Shown here one piece after another: positions 8,421 through 16,652 of a stretch of 64,000 nucleotides of DNA. The stretch is from Planctomycetia bacterium. Lineage in GTDB: Bacteria; Planctomycetota; Planctomycetia; Pirellulales; UBA1268. The stretch covers positions 175,129-239,128 of the forward strand of contig BJHK01000004.1 of NCBI GenBank assembly GCA_014192425.1, read 5' to 3'. The notes below the pieces were generated by a model. The model searched no databases. It worked only from the letters and a program-made list of their open reading frames with translations, and had not been told where the DNA came from. A program made the position numbers and the translations under genes. The stretch's first letter is position 1; every line of letters starts with the position of its first letter.

Positions 8421-8467
8421 CGCAGCCTCCGGAGCTGAAGGTTACAGGTTCGATCCCTGTCGGGAGT
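8421..8467 (+). other. 3' half of tRNA-Arg(CCG): island attachment site
   Basis: The segment has the right half of a tRNA: an anticodon loop CTCCGGA (T33, CCG anticodon) flanked by CAGC/GCTG, a T arm ACAGG-TTCGATC-CCTGT, and an acceptor 3' strand CGGGAGT with discriminator A. It matches the well-known 3' half of bacterial tRNA-Arg(CCG). The D arm and 5' acceptor strand are absent upstream, and the first anticodon-stem pair is mismatched, so the gene is not functional. This is the typical duplicated att sequence of an element integrated in a tRNA gene. Confidence 0.75.
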
Positions 8468-8773
8468 ACTTGTTGTTCGCCTCCACACCGTTGCCGTCGC
8501 CCCGCCCAATAGAGGGGATCGGCGAGGTAATCTTTGGCGGCTGCGTCGCCCAACTTGAGGCCAATCGGCTGCGGGCGCGGGGGACCAGGGCGGCCTTCTG
8601 CAACAACGCACTCAGACCGCGCGGCGACAGCGCCTCCAGCCGCTTCAGGGCATGAAGGGCGACGTGCCCCTTCCGGCCGGCCAACGACGGGCGCGAATCG
8701 CCGCGACGACCTCGGGGCCACACATCTCCACCGACCGTAACGGTGACTCGTCCCCGCTCGTCCGGTCAGGCCA
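8468..8773. other. 306-bp spacer right of the att site, no supportable gene
   Basis: This would be the original chromosome sequence downstream of the tRNA gene. Short minus-strand frames show coding-like fragments (for example ALHALKRLEALSPRG and KLGDAAAKDYLADPLYWAG) in two different frames, which suggests an old decayed gene. None has a start and a family I recognise. Confidence 0.4.
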
Positions 8774-10180
8774 TCAGGCGAGGATCTCAGCCAGCGGCCC
8801 GGCCGTGTCGATGCCCGCCAGGCCACGGTCCACCTCGCCGAACGTCTTCCGCTCGTCGCCGAAGGCCCGCAGCAGCGCCAGGTAGAAATTGCCCAGCGTC
8901 CGGTGACCGGGCTTGCCGTAGCCGGGGTACTGCAAGAACCGGCCGGCGGTCTTGAGCCGGCCACCGAGGTTGCCCACCAGCACGAGCGGCCACTGCTGGC
9001 CCGTGCCATGGTGCTCCTCGGCCGCGTCGCTCATCCAAACGATCAGCGTGTTGTCGAGCAGCGTGCCGTCACCCTCCTTCACCGCGGCCAACCGGGTGGC
9101 GATGTCGGCGACCCGCTCGGCATGAAAGCGGCGCACCGGCACCGCGTGCTCCTCACGACCGGGCTGTCCGGCCATGTGGCCGATGGCATGGCCGTCGATC
9201 TTCACGCCCAGGTCGGTCCAGTGATGGTATCCCTGGTGGAAGCAGACGGCGTCGATCACCACCACGTTCGTCAGCCGCGCGGCGAGGGCCGAGGCCGCGA
9301 TGGCGCACTGCGCCTTGAACCGATCCGTCGTCCGCTTGGCTTCGACTCCGGCAAGGTCGGGCCGATTGGCCCGCAACTGGTCACCGATCGCGTCGATGCT
9401 GTCCTGCCGGGCCCGCATCTGGTCGAACGAGTCGAGATAGATGTCGAGTTTTTCCCGGTCCATGGCCGGCAACGCGTCGCGGACACGCCGGACGTCGCCC
9501 CGGATGTGGTCGAGGAGTTCCGCCCGGGCGGCGAACACCTTGCGCGCGTCCCCCCCGGCCACGCTGCCGAACAGGGTCCGGAAGGCGACGTTGGGATCGG
9601 CGATGAGCGGCAGGGGACGACGCGGCGCGATCAACGAGGCATTGCTGACGAACACGGTGCCCGGTGTCGGATGGACGGCCAGGCCGAGCACGGGGAACGG
9701 CGTGGTCGCCTTCCCGGCCAGCGCATGGTCGATCGTCTGCATGTGCAGGGGGCGGGTGCCGGGGATGCTCGTGGCGCAGTTATTGAGCGCCCCGCAGCCG
9801 GCGCCGTGGTTGGGACTGATGTGCTTGCCCGACAACCCAAGCACGATCGACATCCGGTCCTTGAACGGCTCCAGCGGCGCGATCGGCGCGGGCAGGTCAT
9901 GCCCCGCCAGCGGGGCGTCGATGACCGTCTCCGCGGTGCTGTTCCACATGCTCTCCTTGCCGAGCGTTGCCGGCCGGATGTGGTGCCCCCAGAGTCCGTT
10001 GCTCTCGATGACGAACACGATCCGCGGCGGGGCCGCCGCGCCACGGGCCTCGGCGGCCAGGCCCTCGAGGAACGGCTGGAGGACGACCGCGCCTGCGCCG
10101 AGCGAGACGCCCTTCACCAGGCTGCGGCGATCGATCGCGTCGGGCGTGAGCATCCGAGGCGCATCGGAGAACGGCGTCAT
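8774..10180 (-). CDS. DUF1552 family exported protein
   Basis: A 468-residue protein with AAGGAG six bases before ATG 10180. The N-terminus has a twin-arginine-type signal (DRRSLVKGVSLGAGAVVLQPFLEGLA), followed by the DUF1552 body: IVFVIESNGLWG, the conserved GKHISPNHGAGCGALNN block, and TLIVWMSDAAEEHHGTGQQWPLVLVGNLGG near the end. The fold resembles the alkaline-phosphatase/sulfatase-like DUF1501 group, but activity is unknown. In planctomycetes it usually sits directly after a DUF1587/1592/1588/1585 cytochrome-c protein. Here it stands alone, and the nearest such protein is about 39 kb away (49298). It acts outside the cytoplasmic membrane if the signal works. Confidence 0.85.
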   Translation of the reverse strand: MTPFSDAPRMLTPDAIDRRSLVKGVSLGAGAVVLQPFLEGLAAEARGAAAPPRIVFVIESNGLWGHHIRPATLGKESMWNSTAETVIDAPLAGHDLPAPIAPLEPFKDRMSIVLGLSGKHISPNHGAGCGALNNCATSIPGTRPLHMQTIDHALAGKATTPFPVLGLAVHPTPGTVFVSNASLIAPRRPLPLIADPNVAFRTLFGSVAGGDARKVFAARAELLDHIRGDVRRVRDALPAMDREKLDIYLDSFDQMRARQDSIDAIGDQLRANRPDLAGVEAKRTTDRFKAQCAIAASALAARLTNVVVIDAVCFHQGYHHWTDLGVKIDGHAIGHMAGQPGREEHAVPVRRFHAERVADIATRLAAVKEGDGTLLDNTLIVWMSDAAEEHHGTGQQWPLVLVGNLGGRLKTAGRFLQYPGYGKPGHRTLGNFYLALLRAFGDERKTFGEVDRGLAGIDTAGPLAEILA

Positions 10181-10410
10181 GACGACTCCTTCGAGGCGGA
10201 AACGTTGGAAATCGAGGCGCCAGGCGGCGAATTGGTATCACCGACCTATTATACACAGTATCGGCTGTCTCACCACCCGTCCACCACTCGCCCGCCGCCC
10301 TGAAAAAGGGCAGTTTTGCCGGCATTTCTCCTCCCAGACGCGTCGGCCCTGAAGCGTCCGCGGACGCCGGCCGGATGACCGGCCGGTCGTGCCGGCTGTA
10401 CAACCGGGAC

Positions 10411-11499
10411 ATGCGGGTTGCGGGACTCCTGACCAGATCGCTGCGGACGCACCCGCGGGAAGCATCCCCGCGTGGTCGGTGGTTGGCGTCGGCGCCCATC
10501 ATCGTGGCTTCCGCGCTCGTCGCCACGGCCCATGCCGGTGACGACGCGACCGCGCCGGCGATCCATGTCGACGACACGCCCGCCGTGATCGAGATCGAGA
10601 CGCGGTCGCTGCGGGCCCGGATCGCCAAGGAGGGCTACGTCAGTGGCATCCAGGCCGGGTCGTTCGAGGACCGGGCCACCGGCACCCGCGACCTCGGCTT
10701 CGGCCTCGACGTGGCCGACTGGATCATGGAGCCGGGCAGCGACCGGGAATACCGCGACCGGCTTCCGCCAGAACTCGTCTACGATCACGGCACCATGCAT
10801 CACGGCGACCTGCCCAAGCGTGGTATCGAGGGGCCGCAGATCTGCACGCAGGCGCGGCGACTGCAGCCGACGATCACCCGCGGCCCCGACTTCGTCGCCG
10901 TCGAACACTCCTTCCGATTCACGCTCGCCGCGCCGGGCCGGCGGGCGGGCTCGCTCTGGACGCAGCGGCTGGTGTTCCCCGCCGGCACGCGATACTACCT
11001 GTCGATGCACCGCATCGATTCCGTCAACGACAGCCCGGCGCTGTTCCTGCGGATCGACATGCCGGGGCACATCCGCCACACCGCGGGGGACCGGTTCGCG
11101 GAGGTGTTCCTCAGCACCCATGGCCGCATCCCGGCGGCCGAGTTCCGCGCCGATTTTCCCCCCGACGCCCGGTTTCTCTACCGCCGCGGCAAGGACCCGT
11201 TACCACGCCGCATGATTCGTGCCTACAGGCCGACCCGTGCCGACGGCGCGCCGGGCCCGTGGCTCGCGGGCATGACGCTCGATCCGGAGGTCGTCTCCGA
11301 GGCATGGTGCCACCAGCGCGGCTACGTCTGCATGATCGAGGAGTTCGGCGGCTTTCCGGTCCGCGCCGGGGAGAGCTTCTCGGCCGCGTTCCTCGTCGGC
11401 TATTTCGACTCGATCGCCGACATGGAGGCGGCCTACGATCGGCATCGCGGGGCGCGGCGACTGGAGGTCGAGGACGACCGCTGGCGCTTGCTCCCCTGA
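10411..11499 (+). CDS. Exported protein of unknown function next to a GH2 glycosidase
   Basis: From ATG 10411 (MRVAGLLTRSLRTHPREA) this is a 362-residue protein with a long basic signal region and hydrophobic core (APIIVASALVATAHAG) near residues 30-45. The body is rich in beta strands and has conserved-looking blocks DLGFGLDVADWIMEPGSDRE, VEHSFRFTLAAPG and AFLVGYFDSIADMEAAYDRH. This resembles the beta-sandwich of carbohydrate-active accessory proteins. It lies 86 bases upstream of a GH2 glycosidase on the same strand and may share its transcript and substrate. An in-frame ATG at 10375 is less likely since it adds residues before the signal. I do not recognise the family. Confidence 0.65.
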   Translation: MRVAGLLTRSLRTHPREASPRGRWLASAPIIVASALVATAHAGDDATAPAIHVDDTPAVIEIETRSLRARIAKEGYVSGIQAGSFEDRATGTRDLGFGLDVADWIMEPGSDREYRDRLPPELVYDHGTMHHGDLPKRGIEGPQICTQARRLQPTITRGPDFVAVEHSFRFTLAAPGRRAGSLWTQRLVFPAGTRYYLSMHRIDSVNDSPALFLRIDMPGHIRHTAGDRFAEVFLSTHGRIPAAEFRADFPPDARFLYRRGKDPLPRRMIRAYRPTRADGAPGPWLAGMTLDPEVVSEAWCHQRGYVCMIEEFGGFPVRAGESFSAAFLVGYFDSIADMEAAYDRHRGARRLEVEDDRWRLLP

Positions 11500-11585
11500 G
11501 ATCGGGGCGACACGGGCGTGGTATGATCCCGACGCGTTCCGGCGACGGCCGCCGGGAGCATTTCCCCTTCCGGAAGCGGTCGGCC

Positions 11586-13850
11586 ATGACCTCCATTCGC
11601 GCGGCGCTCGTGATCCTCCTGTCCGGCGTCTGCGGCGCCGCGGCCGGGGCGGAACCGGCCGTCGACCCCCCGTGGCGGTACACGTTTGAGAAGCCGGGCC
11701 CGAGCTGGGCGGAAGAAGGCTTCGACGACTCCGGCTGGCGGCAGGGGCCGGGCGGATTTGGCGACGGCAAGGCGCCGCAGTCCCGCATCGGAACCGAGTG
11801 GACGACGGACGACATCTGGATCCGACGCACGATCGAACTGCCCGCGCCCTGCGCCGAGCCGGCCCTGTACGTGCACCATGACGACGACGCCGAGGTGTTT
11901 CTCAACGGCCGGCCCGTCGCCAGCCTGCCCGGGTCGCAGAGCGAATACCGGGTCGTGCCGCTCGACGCCCAGGGGCGGGCCGCGATCCGAACCGGCCGCA
12001 ACACGGTCGCCGTTCACTGTCGGGAGAAGCGGCTCGGGCAATTCATCGACGTCCACGTCATCGACGCCACGCGCATACCCCTCCTGCCCCAGCCGGAGTG
12101 GACGAAGCGAATCTTCAAGTCGGACCTCGTCACCCGCTGGGGCGCCGCGGTCACGCCGGCGAGCGCCTGGCTCGACTATCCGCGGCCGCAGTTTGTCCGC
12201 GACTCATGGACGAATCTCAACGGCACGTGGGACTACCGGGTCACACCGCGGGCCGAGCAGGCGATTCCCGACCGCTGGGAAGGCACGATCCTCGTCCCGT
12301 TCTGCCTCGAGTCGCGGCTCGGCGGCGTGCGCCGGCCGCTCAGTGACGCCGACACGCTCTGGTATCGGCGGTCCTTCACCGCCACCCCCGCCCCCGGATA
12401 CCGGACCCTGCTGAACTTCGAGGCCGTCGATTACCGGTGCCGCGTGTACGTCAACGGCACGGCCGTCGGCGACCACACCGGCGGCAACACCCCGTTCAGC
12501 GTCGACGCCACGCCGGCGCTGCGGGCAGGCACGAACGAGCTCGTGGTGCGGGTCGAGGACGACACCGAGGGGATGCAGCTGCGCGGCAAGCAGTCGGTGT
12601 CGCCGGTGGGCATCTACTACACGCGCGTCTCGGGGATCTGGCAGACGGTGTGGCTGGAGACCGTGCCCGAAAATCGGCTCGCCTCCGTCGCGATCACGAC
12701 CGACGCCGCCCGCGGCACGATCACGGTCCGGCCCACGGTGGCCGGCACGGCGGGCCGGCTGCGGGTCCGGGCCACGCTCGCCGGCGTTGCAGCCGGCAAC
12801 GCCGAGGGCCCGGCCACCGGACCGGTCACGGTCACTGTGGCCGAGCCGCGACTCTGGTCGCCAGCCCACCCGCACCTCTACGACCTGGCCCTGGAACTCG
12901 TCGCCGCCGACGGCACGCTGCTCGACCGGGTCGGTTCCTACGCCGGCATCCGCACGCTCGGCAAGGAGCGGGACGCGGCGGGGCACCTCCGGTTCACGCT
13001 CAACGGCAAGCCGATCTTCCACTGGGGCACGCTCGACCAGGGCTGGTGGCCCGATGGCCTGCTCACGCCCCCGTCCGACGCGGCGATGCGGTCCGACATC
13101 GAGTACCTCAAGGCCGCCGGCTTCAACATGATCCGCAAGCACGTCAAGGTCGAGCCGCGCCGCTACTACGCCCACTGCGACCGGATCGGCATGCTCGTCT
13201 GGCAGGACCAGGTGAGCGGCGGCCTCCAGCCCCACTGGAAGATGCTCGCCGCCGACCCGCCCGAGGCCCGCTGGAACGACGACGACCATGACCAGTTCAT
13301 GCGCGAACTCGCCGAGATGGTGACGAGCCTGGAGAACCATCCGTCGATCGTCGTCTGGACGCCGTTCAACGAGGCCTGGGCGCAGCACCGCACGGCCGCC
13401 GTCGGCCGCTGGCTCGCCGACCGCGACCCGACGCGGCCCGTCAACATCGCCAGCGGCGGCAACTTCTTCCCGGTCGGCGACATCGTCGATTTCCACGCCT
13501 ACCCGCACCCGTCGTTCCCCTTCGACGCGGCCCGGTACCGCGACTTCATCCACGTGGTCGGCGAGTTCGGTGGCCACGGCCTGCCGGTCGCCGGACATCT
13601 GTGGGACGGCACGGCGGGCAACTGGGGCTACGGCGGCCTGCCCAAGGACGCGGCGGAGTACGCCGCCCGCTACAAGGAGTCGATCGACAAGCTGGTCGCC
13701 CTCGAGCGACAGGGCATCGCTGCCGGCGTCTACACGCAGACCACCGACGTCGAGGCGGAGATCAACGGCCTGCTCACCTATGACCGTGAGCAGGCGAAGA
13801 TTCCGGCGGCGACGCTGCGCGAGCTGCACCGCCCGCTGGGGCTGGAGTGA
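11586..13850 (+). CDS. Glycoside hydrolase family 2, secreted
   Basis: A 754-residue enzyme with a Sec signal (MTSIRAALVILLSGVCGAAAG) starting at ATG 11586. An initial beta-sandwich segment (residues about 30-160) is followed by the GH2 sugar-binding domain (FVRDSWTNLNGTWDYRV and TLWYRRSF), the Ig-like domain and the TIM barrel. The general acid/base Glu is in VVWTPFNEAW and the nucleophile Glu is in HVVGEFGGHG. Family enzymes act as beta-galactosidases, glucuronidases or mannosidases; the exact substrate cannot be read here. The longer open frame back to 11259 overlaps the previous gene in another frame and is not used. Its last 77 bases overlap the 3' end of the convergent deacetylase gene. 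Confidence 0.85.
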   Translation: MTSIRAALVILLSGVCGAAAGAEPAVDPPWRYTFEKPGPSWAEEGFDDSGWRQGPGGFGDGKAPQSRIGTEWTTDDIWIRRTIELPAPCAEPALYVHHDDDAEVFLNGRPVASLPGSQSEYRVVPLDAQGRAAIRTGRNTVAVHCREKRLGQFIDVHVIDATRIPLLPQPEWTKRIFKSDLVTRWGAAVTPASAWLDYPRPQFVRDSWTNLNGTWDYRVTPRAEQAIPDRWEGTILVPFCLESRLGGVRRPLSDADTLWYRRSFTATPAPGYRTLLNFEAVDYRCRVYVNGTAVGDHTGGNTPFSVDATPALRAGTNELVVRVEDDTEGMQLRGKQSVSPVGIYYTRVSGIWQTVWLETVPENRLASVAITTDAARGTITVRPTVAGTAGRLRVRATLAGVAAGNAEGPATGPVTVTVAEPRLWSPAHPHLYDLALELVAADGTLLDRVGSYAGIRTLGKERDAAGHLRFTLNGKPIFHWGTLDQGWWPDGLLTPPSDAAMRSDIEYLKAAGFNMIRKHVKVEPRRYYAHCDRIGMLVWQDQVSGGLQPHWKMLAADPPEARWNDDDHDQFMRELAEMVTSLENHPSIVVWTPFNEAWAQHRTAAVGRWLADRDPTRPVNIASGGNFFPVGDIVDFHAYPHPSFPFDAARYRDFIHVVGEFGGHGLPVAGHLWDGTAGNWGYGGLPKDAAEYAARYKESIDKLVALERQGIAAGVYTQTTDVEAEINGLLTYDREQAKIPAATLRELHRPLGLE

Positions 13851-14751
13851 CGCCCGTCAGGCCCGCCGCGAGGAGCATCGTGGCGGCGTGGATGTCGACG
13901 ATCTGCTCGACGTCGACGCAGTAGCCGCCGCCGCAGACGATCGCCACCGGCGCCGCCGCCTGCCGGGCCGCCTCCAGCACCAGCCGGTCGCGCTCCCTGA
14001 GTCCGGCCTTCGAGACCCGGAGCCGGCCGATGCGGTCGCCGGCGAAGGGATCGGCGCCGGCGATGTAGAGGACGAGATCGGGCCGCCCGCGGTCGAAGGA
14101 TTCAGCGACCGCCGGGGCGAGCGCCGCCAGATACTCGTCGTCCCCGGCGCCGTCCTCGAGGCCGACGTCGAGCGAACCGGGATGCTTGCGGAGCGGGAAG
14201 TTGCGCGCACCGTGGATCGACATCGTGAACACCGACGGATCGGCCGCGAAGATCTGCGCCGTGCCGTTCCCCTGGTGGACGTCGCAGTCGATGATCAGCA
14301 CCCGCCCCACCACCCCGCGGGCCTGCATCTCGCGGGCGGCGACGGCGGTGTCGTTGAACAGGCAGTAACCCTCCCCCCAGTCGCTGCCGGCATGGTGCGT
14401 GCCGCCGGCGAGGCTGGCGGCCACGCCGTCGGCGACCGCAGCCGCGGCCGCATCGACCGCCGCGCCGGTCGACCGCAACGATCGCTCCACGAGTTCCCGG
14501 CTCCAAGGGAAGCCGATGCGCCGGATCTCGGCGGCCGAGAGCGTGCCGGCGAGGACGCGGCCCACGTAGGCCCGGTCATGGACGCGGAGCAACTCCTCAT
14601 CGGTGGCGGCATGCGGCTCGATGAACTCGAAGGGCACGCCGGCGGCCGCATGGGCCTCCAGCCGGCGGCGCAGGGCGGCGTACTTGATCGCCGGGAACCT
14701 GTGCCCAGCGGGCAGCGGCAGCGGGTAACGGTCGGAGGGAAACAGCCGCAT
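13774..14751 (-). CDS. Histone-deacetylase-like amidohydrolase
   Basis: A 325-residue zinc enzyme of the HDAC/AcuC/acetylpolyamine amidohydrolase family. Starting from ATG 14751 (MRLFPSDRYPLPLPAGHRF), the family marks are the HxxRyp-like N-terminus, ASLAGGTHHAG with the paired His, IDCDVHQGNGTA with metal-binding Asp and His, YIAGADPF with the second metal Asp, and the GGGYC loop. Bacterial members remove acetyl groups from proteins or small amines in the cytosol. The frame could be extended to 14817 but the family begins near MRLF. It converges with, and overlaps by 77 bases, the GH2 gene. The last 20 or so residues are Ala/Pro-rich and probably disordered. Confidence 0.85.
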   Translation of the reverse strand: MRLFPSDRYPLPLPAGHRFPAIKYAALRRRLEAHAAAGVPFEFIEPHAATDEELLRVHDRAYVGRVLAGTLSAAEIRRIGFPWSRELVERSLRSTGAAVDAAAAAVADGVAASLAGGTHHAGSDWGEGYCLFNDTAVAAREMQARGVVGRVLIIDCDVHQGNGTAQIFAADPSVFTMSIHGARNFPLRKHPGSLDVGLEDGAGDDEYLAALAPAVAESFDRGRPDLVLYIAGADPFAGDRIGRLRVSKAGLRERDRLVLEAARQAAAPVAIVCGGGYCVDVEQIVDIHAATMLLAAGLTGVTPAPAGGAARAASPPESSPAHGHR

Positions 14752-15035
14752 GGTGACCGGAGACAGCCGCATGCCGAACGGCCGAGGCCACCGGCACTGT
14801 AACCGAACGCTCGTCAACGGCGACCTCAGCCGGCGCCTCTGCCATGGTCATGGGCAGCCCGTGCCGATTTCGCGGGCAGGCCGGCACCGTCGTGCGCGAA
14901 GCGGAGCAGCCGGCTGATGCCGTTTTCCGGCGTGGAATCGCTCACCACGCTCACGGGTCGAATTCGGCGGCCGTTTGGCACGTGATGTGCGATCCGTGTC
15001 GACCGAGTGGCGTGATGGGTGATGGAGCGCTGGCC

Positions 15036-15923
15036 ATGTGGCGTGTGTTGTTCCTCGCGACGGGCACTCCCGCGGTTCGGCGCGGCGCCGGCGTCGGGCC
15101 GTCCACTGCCCGCCATGGTCTGGCGTCGGCCGTGCTGCTCGCGGCGACGGTCGCGATTCCTTGTTCGTTGACCCACGTTGACGGAAGCGAACCGGCGGTC
15201 GGCAACGTGGTCGTGCATGGCGTCTCCGCCGAGCGGGCCGCCGCCATCGGCCGCCATGCCGAGACAGTCCGTTCGCGGGCGTTCGATCTGCTCTACGGCG
15301 AGCGGTCCCCTGCCCGCTGGACGCCGCGGTGCGCGATTCACGTTCACGACACACCAGCCGCGTTCGCCGCCGCGGTGGGCGGGCCGCCCGACGTCGCCGA
15401 GGGGGCAACGTCGATCGAATTTTCCGGCGACGACGTGTCGCTGCGACGGATCGACGTGCTTGCCGGAGCTGATGCTCCGGTGCCGCCGGCACTGGCCCAC
15501 GAGCTTGTGCACGTCGTTCTCGCCGATCGCTTCGTCGCCGGTCCCCCACCCCGCTGGGCGGACGAGGGGTTGGCTGTCCTCTTCGACACGGTCGGCAGGC
15601 AGAAGGATCACGAGCATGATTTCCGCGCTGCCCGGCGGCGTGGGATGGCCTGGTCGGCCGCCGATCTCGTGGCGCTCGAAGACTATCCATCCGCTGCGGG
15701 CCGTCAGCGGGTGTTCTACGGCCAGAGCGCCAGCCTGGTCCGCTGGCTGATCGCCCGGAAGGACGCCCCGACTTTCATCCGCTTCCTGCGGCAGTGTCCC
15801 GAGGGCGGAATGGCGGCAGCGCTGGAACGTCACTATGGATTGCGTTCGATCAAGGATCTCGAACTCGCCTGGAAGGAGGTGCCGCCCATGCAGACCTTCG
15901 GGCTGGCCGGGCTTTCCCCCTGA
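15036..15923 (+). CDS. Exported gluzincin-type metallopeptidase (peptidase MA-like)
   Basis: A 295-residue protein with a signal anchor around residues 25-50 (GLASAVLLAATVAIP). The centre has ALAHELVHVVLADRF, a zinc-binding H-E-x-x-H, and 16 residues later PPRWADEGLAVL with the third ligand Glu. This is the arrangement of the gluzincin peptidase_MA/DUF1570-like proteins common in planctomycetes. The region around VFYGQSASLVRWLIARKD matches the helix that follows in that family. It probably works in the periplasm. ATG 15036 is chosen because a typical signal follows it; the frame is open to 14844. A strong hairpin just after the stop serves it and the convergent small gene. Confidence 0.75.
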   Translation: MWRVLFLATGTPAVRRGAGVGPSTARHGLASAVLLAATVAIPCSLTHVDGSEPAVGNVVVHGVSAERAAAIGRHAETVRSRAFDLLYGERSPARWTPRCAIHVHDTPAAFAAAVGGPPDVAEGATSIEFSGDDVSLRRIDVLAGADAPVPPALAHELVHVVLADRFVAGPPPRWADEGLAVLFDTVGRQKDHEHDFRAARRRGMAWSAADLVALEDYPSAAGRQRVFYGQSASLVRWLIARKDAPTFIRFLRQCPEGGMAAALERHYGLRSIKDLELAWKEVPPMQTFGLAGLSP

Positions 15924-15971
15924 CTCGGAAGCCGGGCCTGCCCTCACGGATCGGGAACGTCGGAAACCGGA

Positions 15972-16003
15972 CGGGCCCGGCACTCCACCGAGTGCCGGGC
16001 CCG
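15972..16003. terminator. Bidirectional hairpin terminator between convergent genes
   Basis: CGGGCCCGGCACTC at 15972-15985 pairs exactly with 15990-16003 around the loop CACC, a 14-bp stem. It lies 48 bases after the peptidase stop and 43 bases after the stop of the convergent small gene. A weakly T-rich tail (CTTCGTT) follows on the plus strand. Confidence 0.7.
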
Positions 16004-16046
16004 CTTCGTTGCACTTCCGCTCGCGCCGTGCCGAACCCGACGCGGC

Positions 16047-16298
16047 TCAGCGGCCGCCGCCATAGTGGCCGACCGGCTTCGCGCCGGCATGGCGCCAGGT
16101 CGCCTCCGCGGCGTGCCGGCTGCCCGCGGACACGTCGCCGCGGGGGGCGGGCGTCACCGAGTAGCTTCGATAGGAACGCGTGGGGCGTGGGGCGACCTGC
16201 CGCACCGACTGCTGGGCCTGCCGCACCGGCTGCTGGGCCTCCGCGACGACCGCGAGGGCGGCCATCGCGATCGCCATCGCGAACATGAAACGGGGCAT
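16047..16298 (-). CDS. Small exported protein of unknown function
   Basis: An 83-residue protein with AAAGGAG seven bases before ATG 16298. The first 22 residues (MPRFMFAMAIAMAALAVVAEA) are a clear Sec signal. The mature part is short, basic and low in hydrophobic residues: two QQ-x-VRQ repeats (QQPVRQAQQSVRQ), a Tyr/Ser/Arg patch and a His/Gly-rich end (HAGAKPVGHYGGGR). I do not recognise a family; it resembles the small basic exported peptides often found in planctomycetes. It is monocistronic and convergent with the metallopeptidase. Confidence 0.65.
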   Translation of the reverse strand: MPRFMFAMAIAMAALAVVAEAQQPVRQAQQSVRQVAPRPTRSYRSYSVTPAPRGDVSAGSRHAAEATWRHAGAKPVGHYGGGR

Positions 16299-16652
16299 GG
16301 ACAACTCCTTTGCTTCGGACTTCCAGAAAATAGTCCCGCGATCCTCCGAGCCGATCGAGGGGATCGCTTTCCAGCATCGTAACGTGATCGGAAAGCCGGA
16401 ACCGACGCGCCGACGGTCCCGGGGTTCGCAGCCGGCTGCCGCCCACTTTTTCAGCCGGTGCGGCCGACGGACACGAAGCACGCTCGGTCGGCCCAAAGAG
16501 AGTAGCAGCCGGCGCGAAAACGCCCGGTGCAGCGGGGCCGCCGGCCGGCCGGCACCCGCCGGACGCCGTTTTGCCCTTGCGTCTTCGGCGCCGGAACGAG
16601 AATAGTGCGCCGGCGGCGGACCGGTCCGCCGGCCATCCGGAGCCCGGCACGC

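Larger units (their letters stand above)
1..8467. mobile_element. Genomic island, right portion, ending at a tRNA-Arg att remnant
   Basis: This is inferred as the right part of an integrated island. Its right edge is a 3' half of a tRNA-Arg(CCG) gene lying in plus orientation at 8421-8467 with no 5' half beside it. That is what remains at the far end when an element enters the 3' end of a tRNA gene. The orientation puts the element to the left, so the intact tRNA and probably the integrase lie beyond the left edge of the window. The contents fit: two excisionase-like HTH genes, a restriction-modification gene, a nuclease-like gene, long palindromes and gene-poor stretches. Confidence 0.6.

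Noticed and set aside
8234..8611. Minus-strand frame giving TPDRDRTCNLQL
   Set aside because: This peptide comes from translating the tRNA fragment, a common false annotation.
12204..13829. 541-codon minus-strand frame opposite the GH2 gene
   Set aside because: Antisense shadow; the GH2 catalytic motifs lie on the plus strand.
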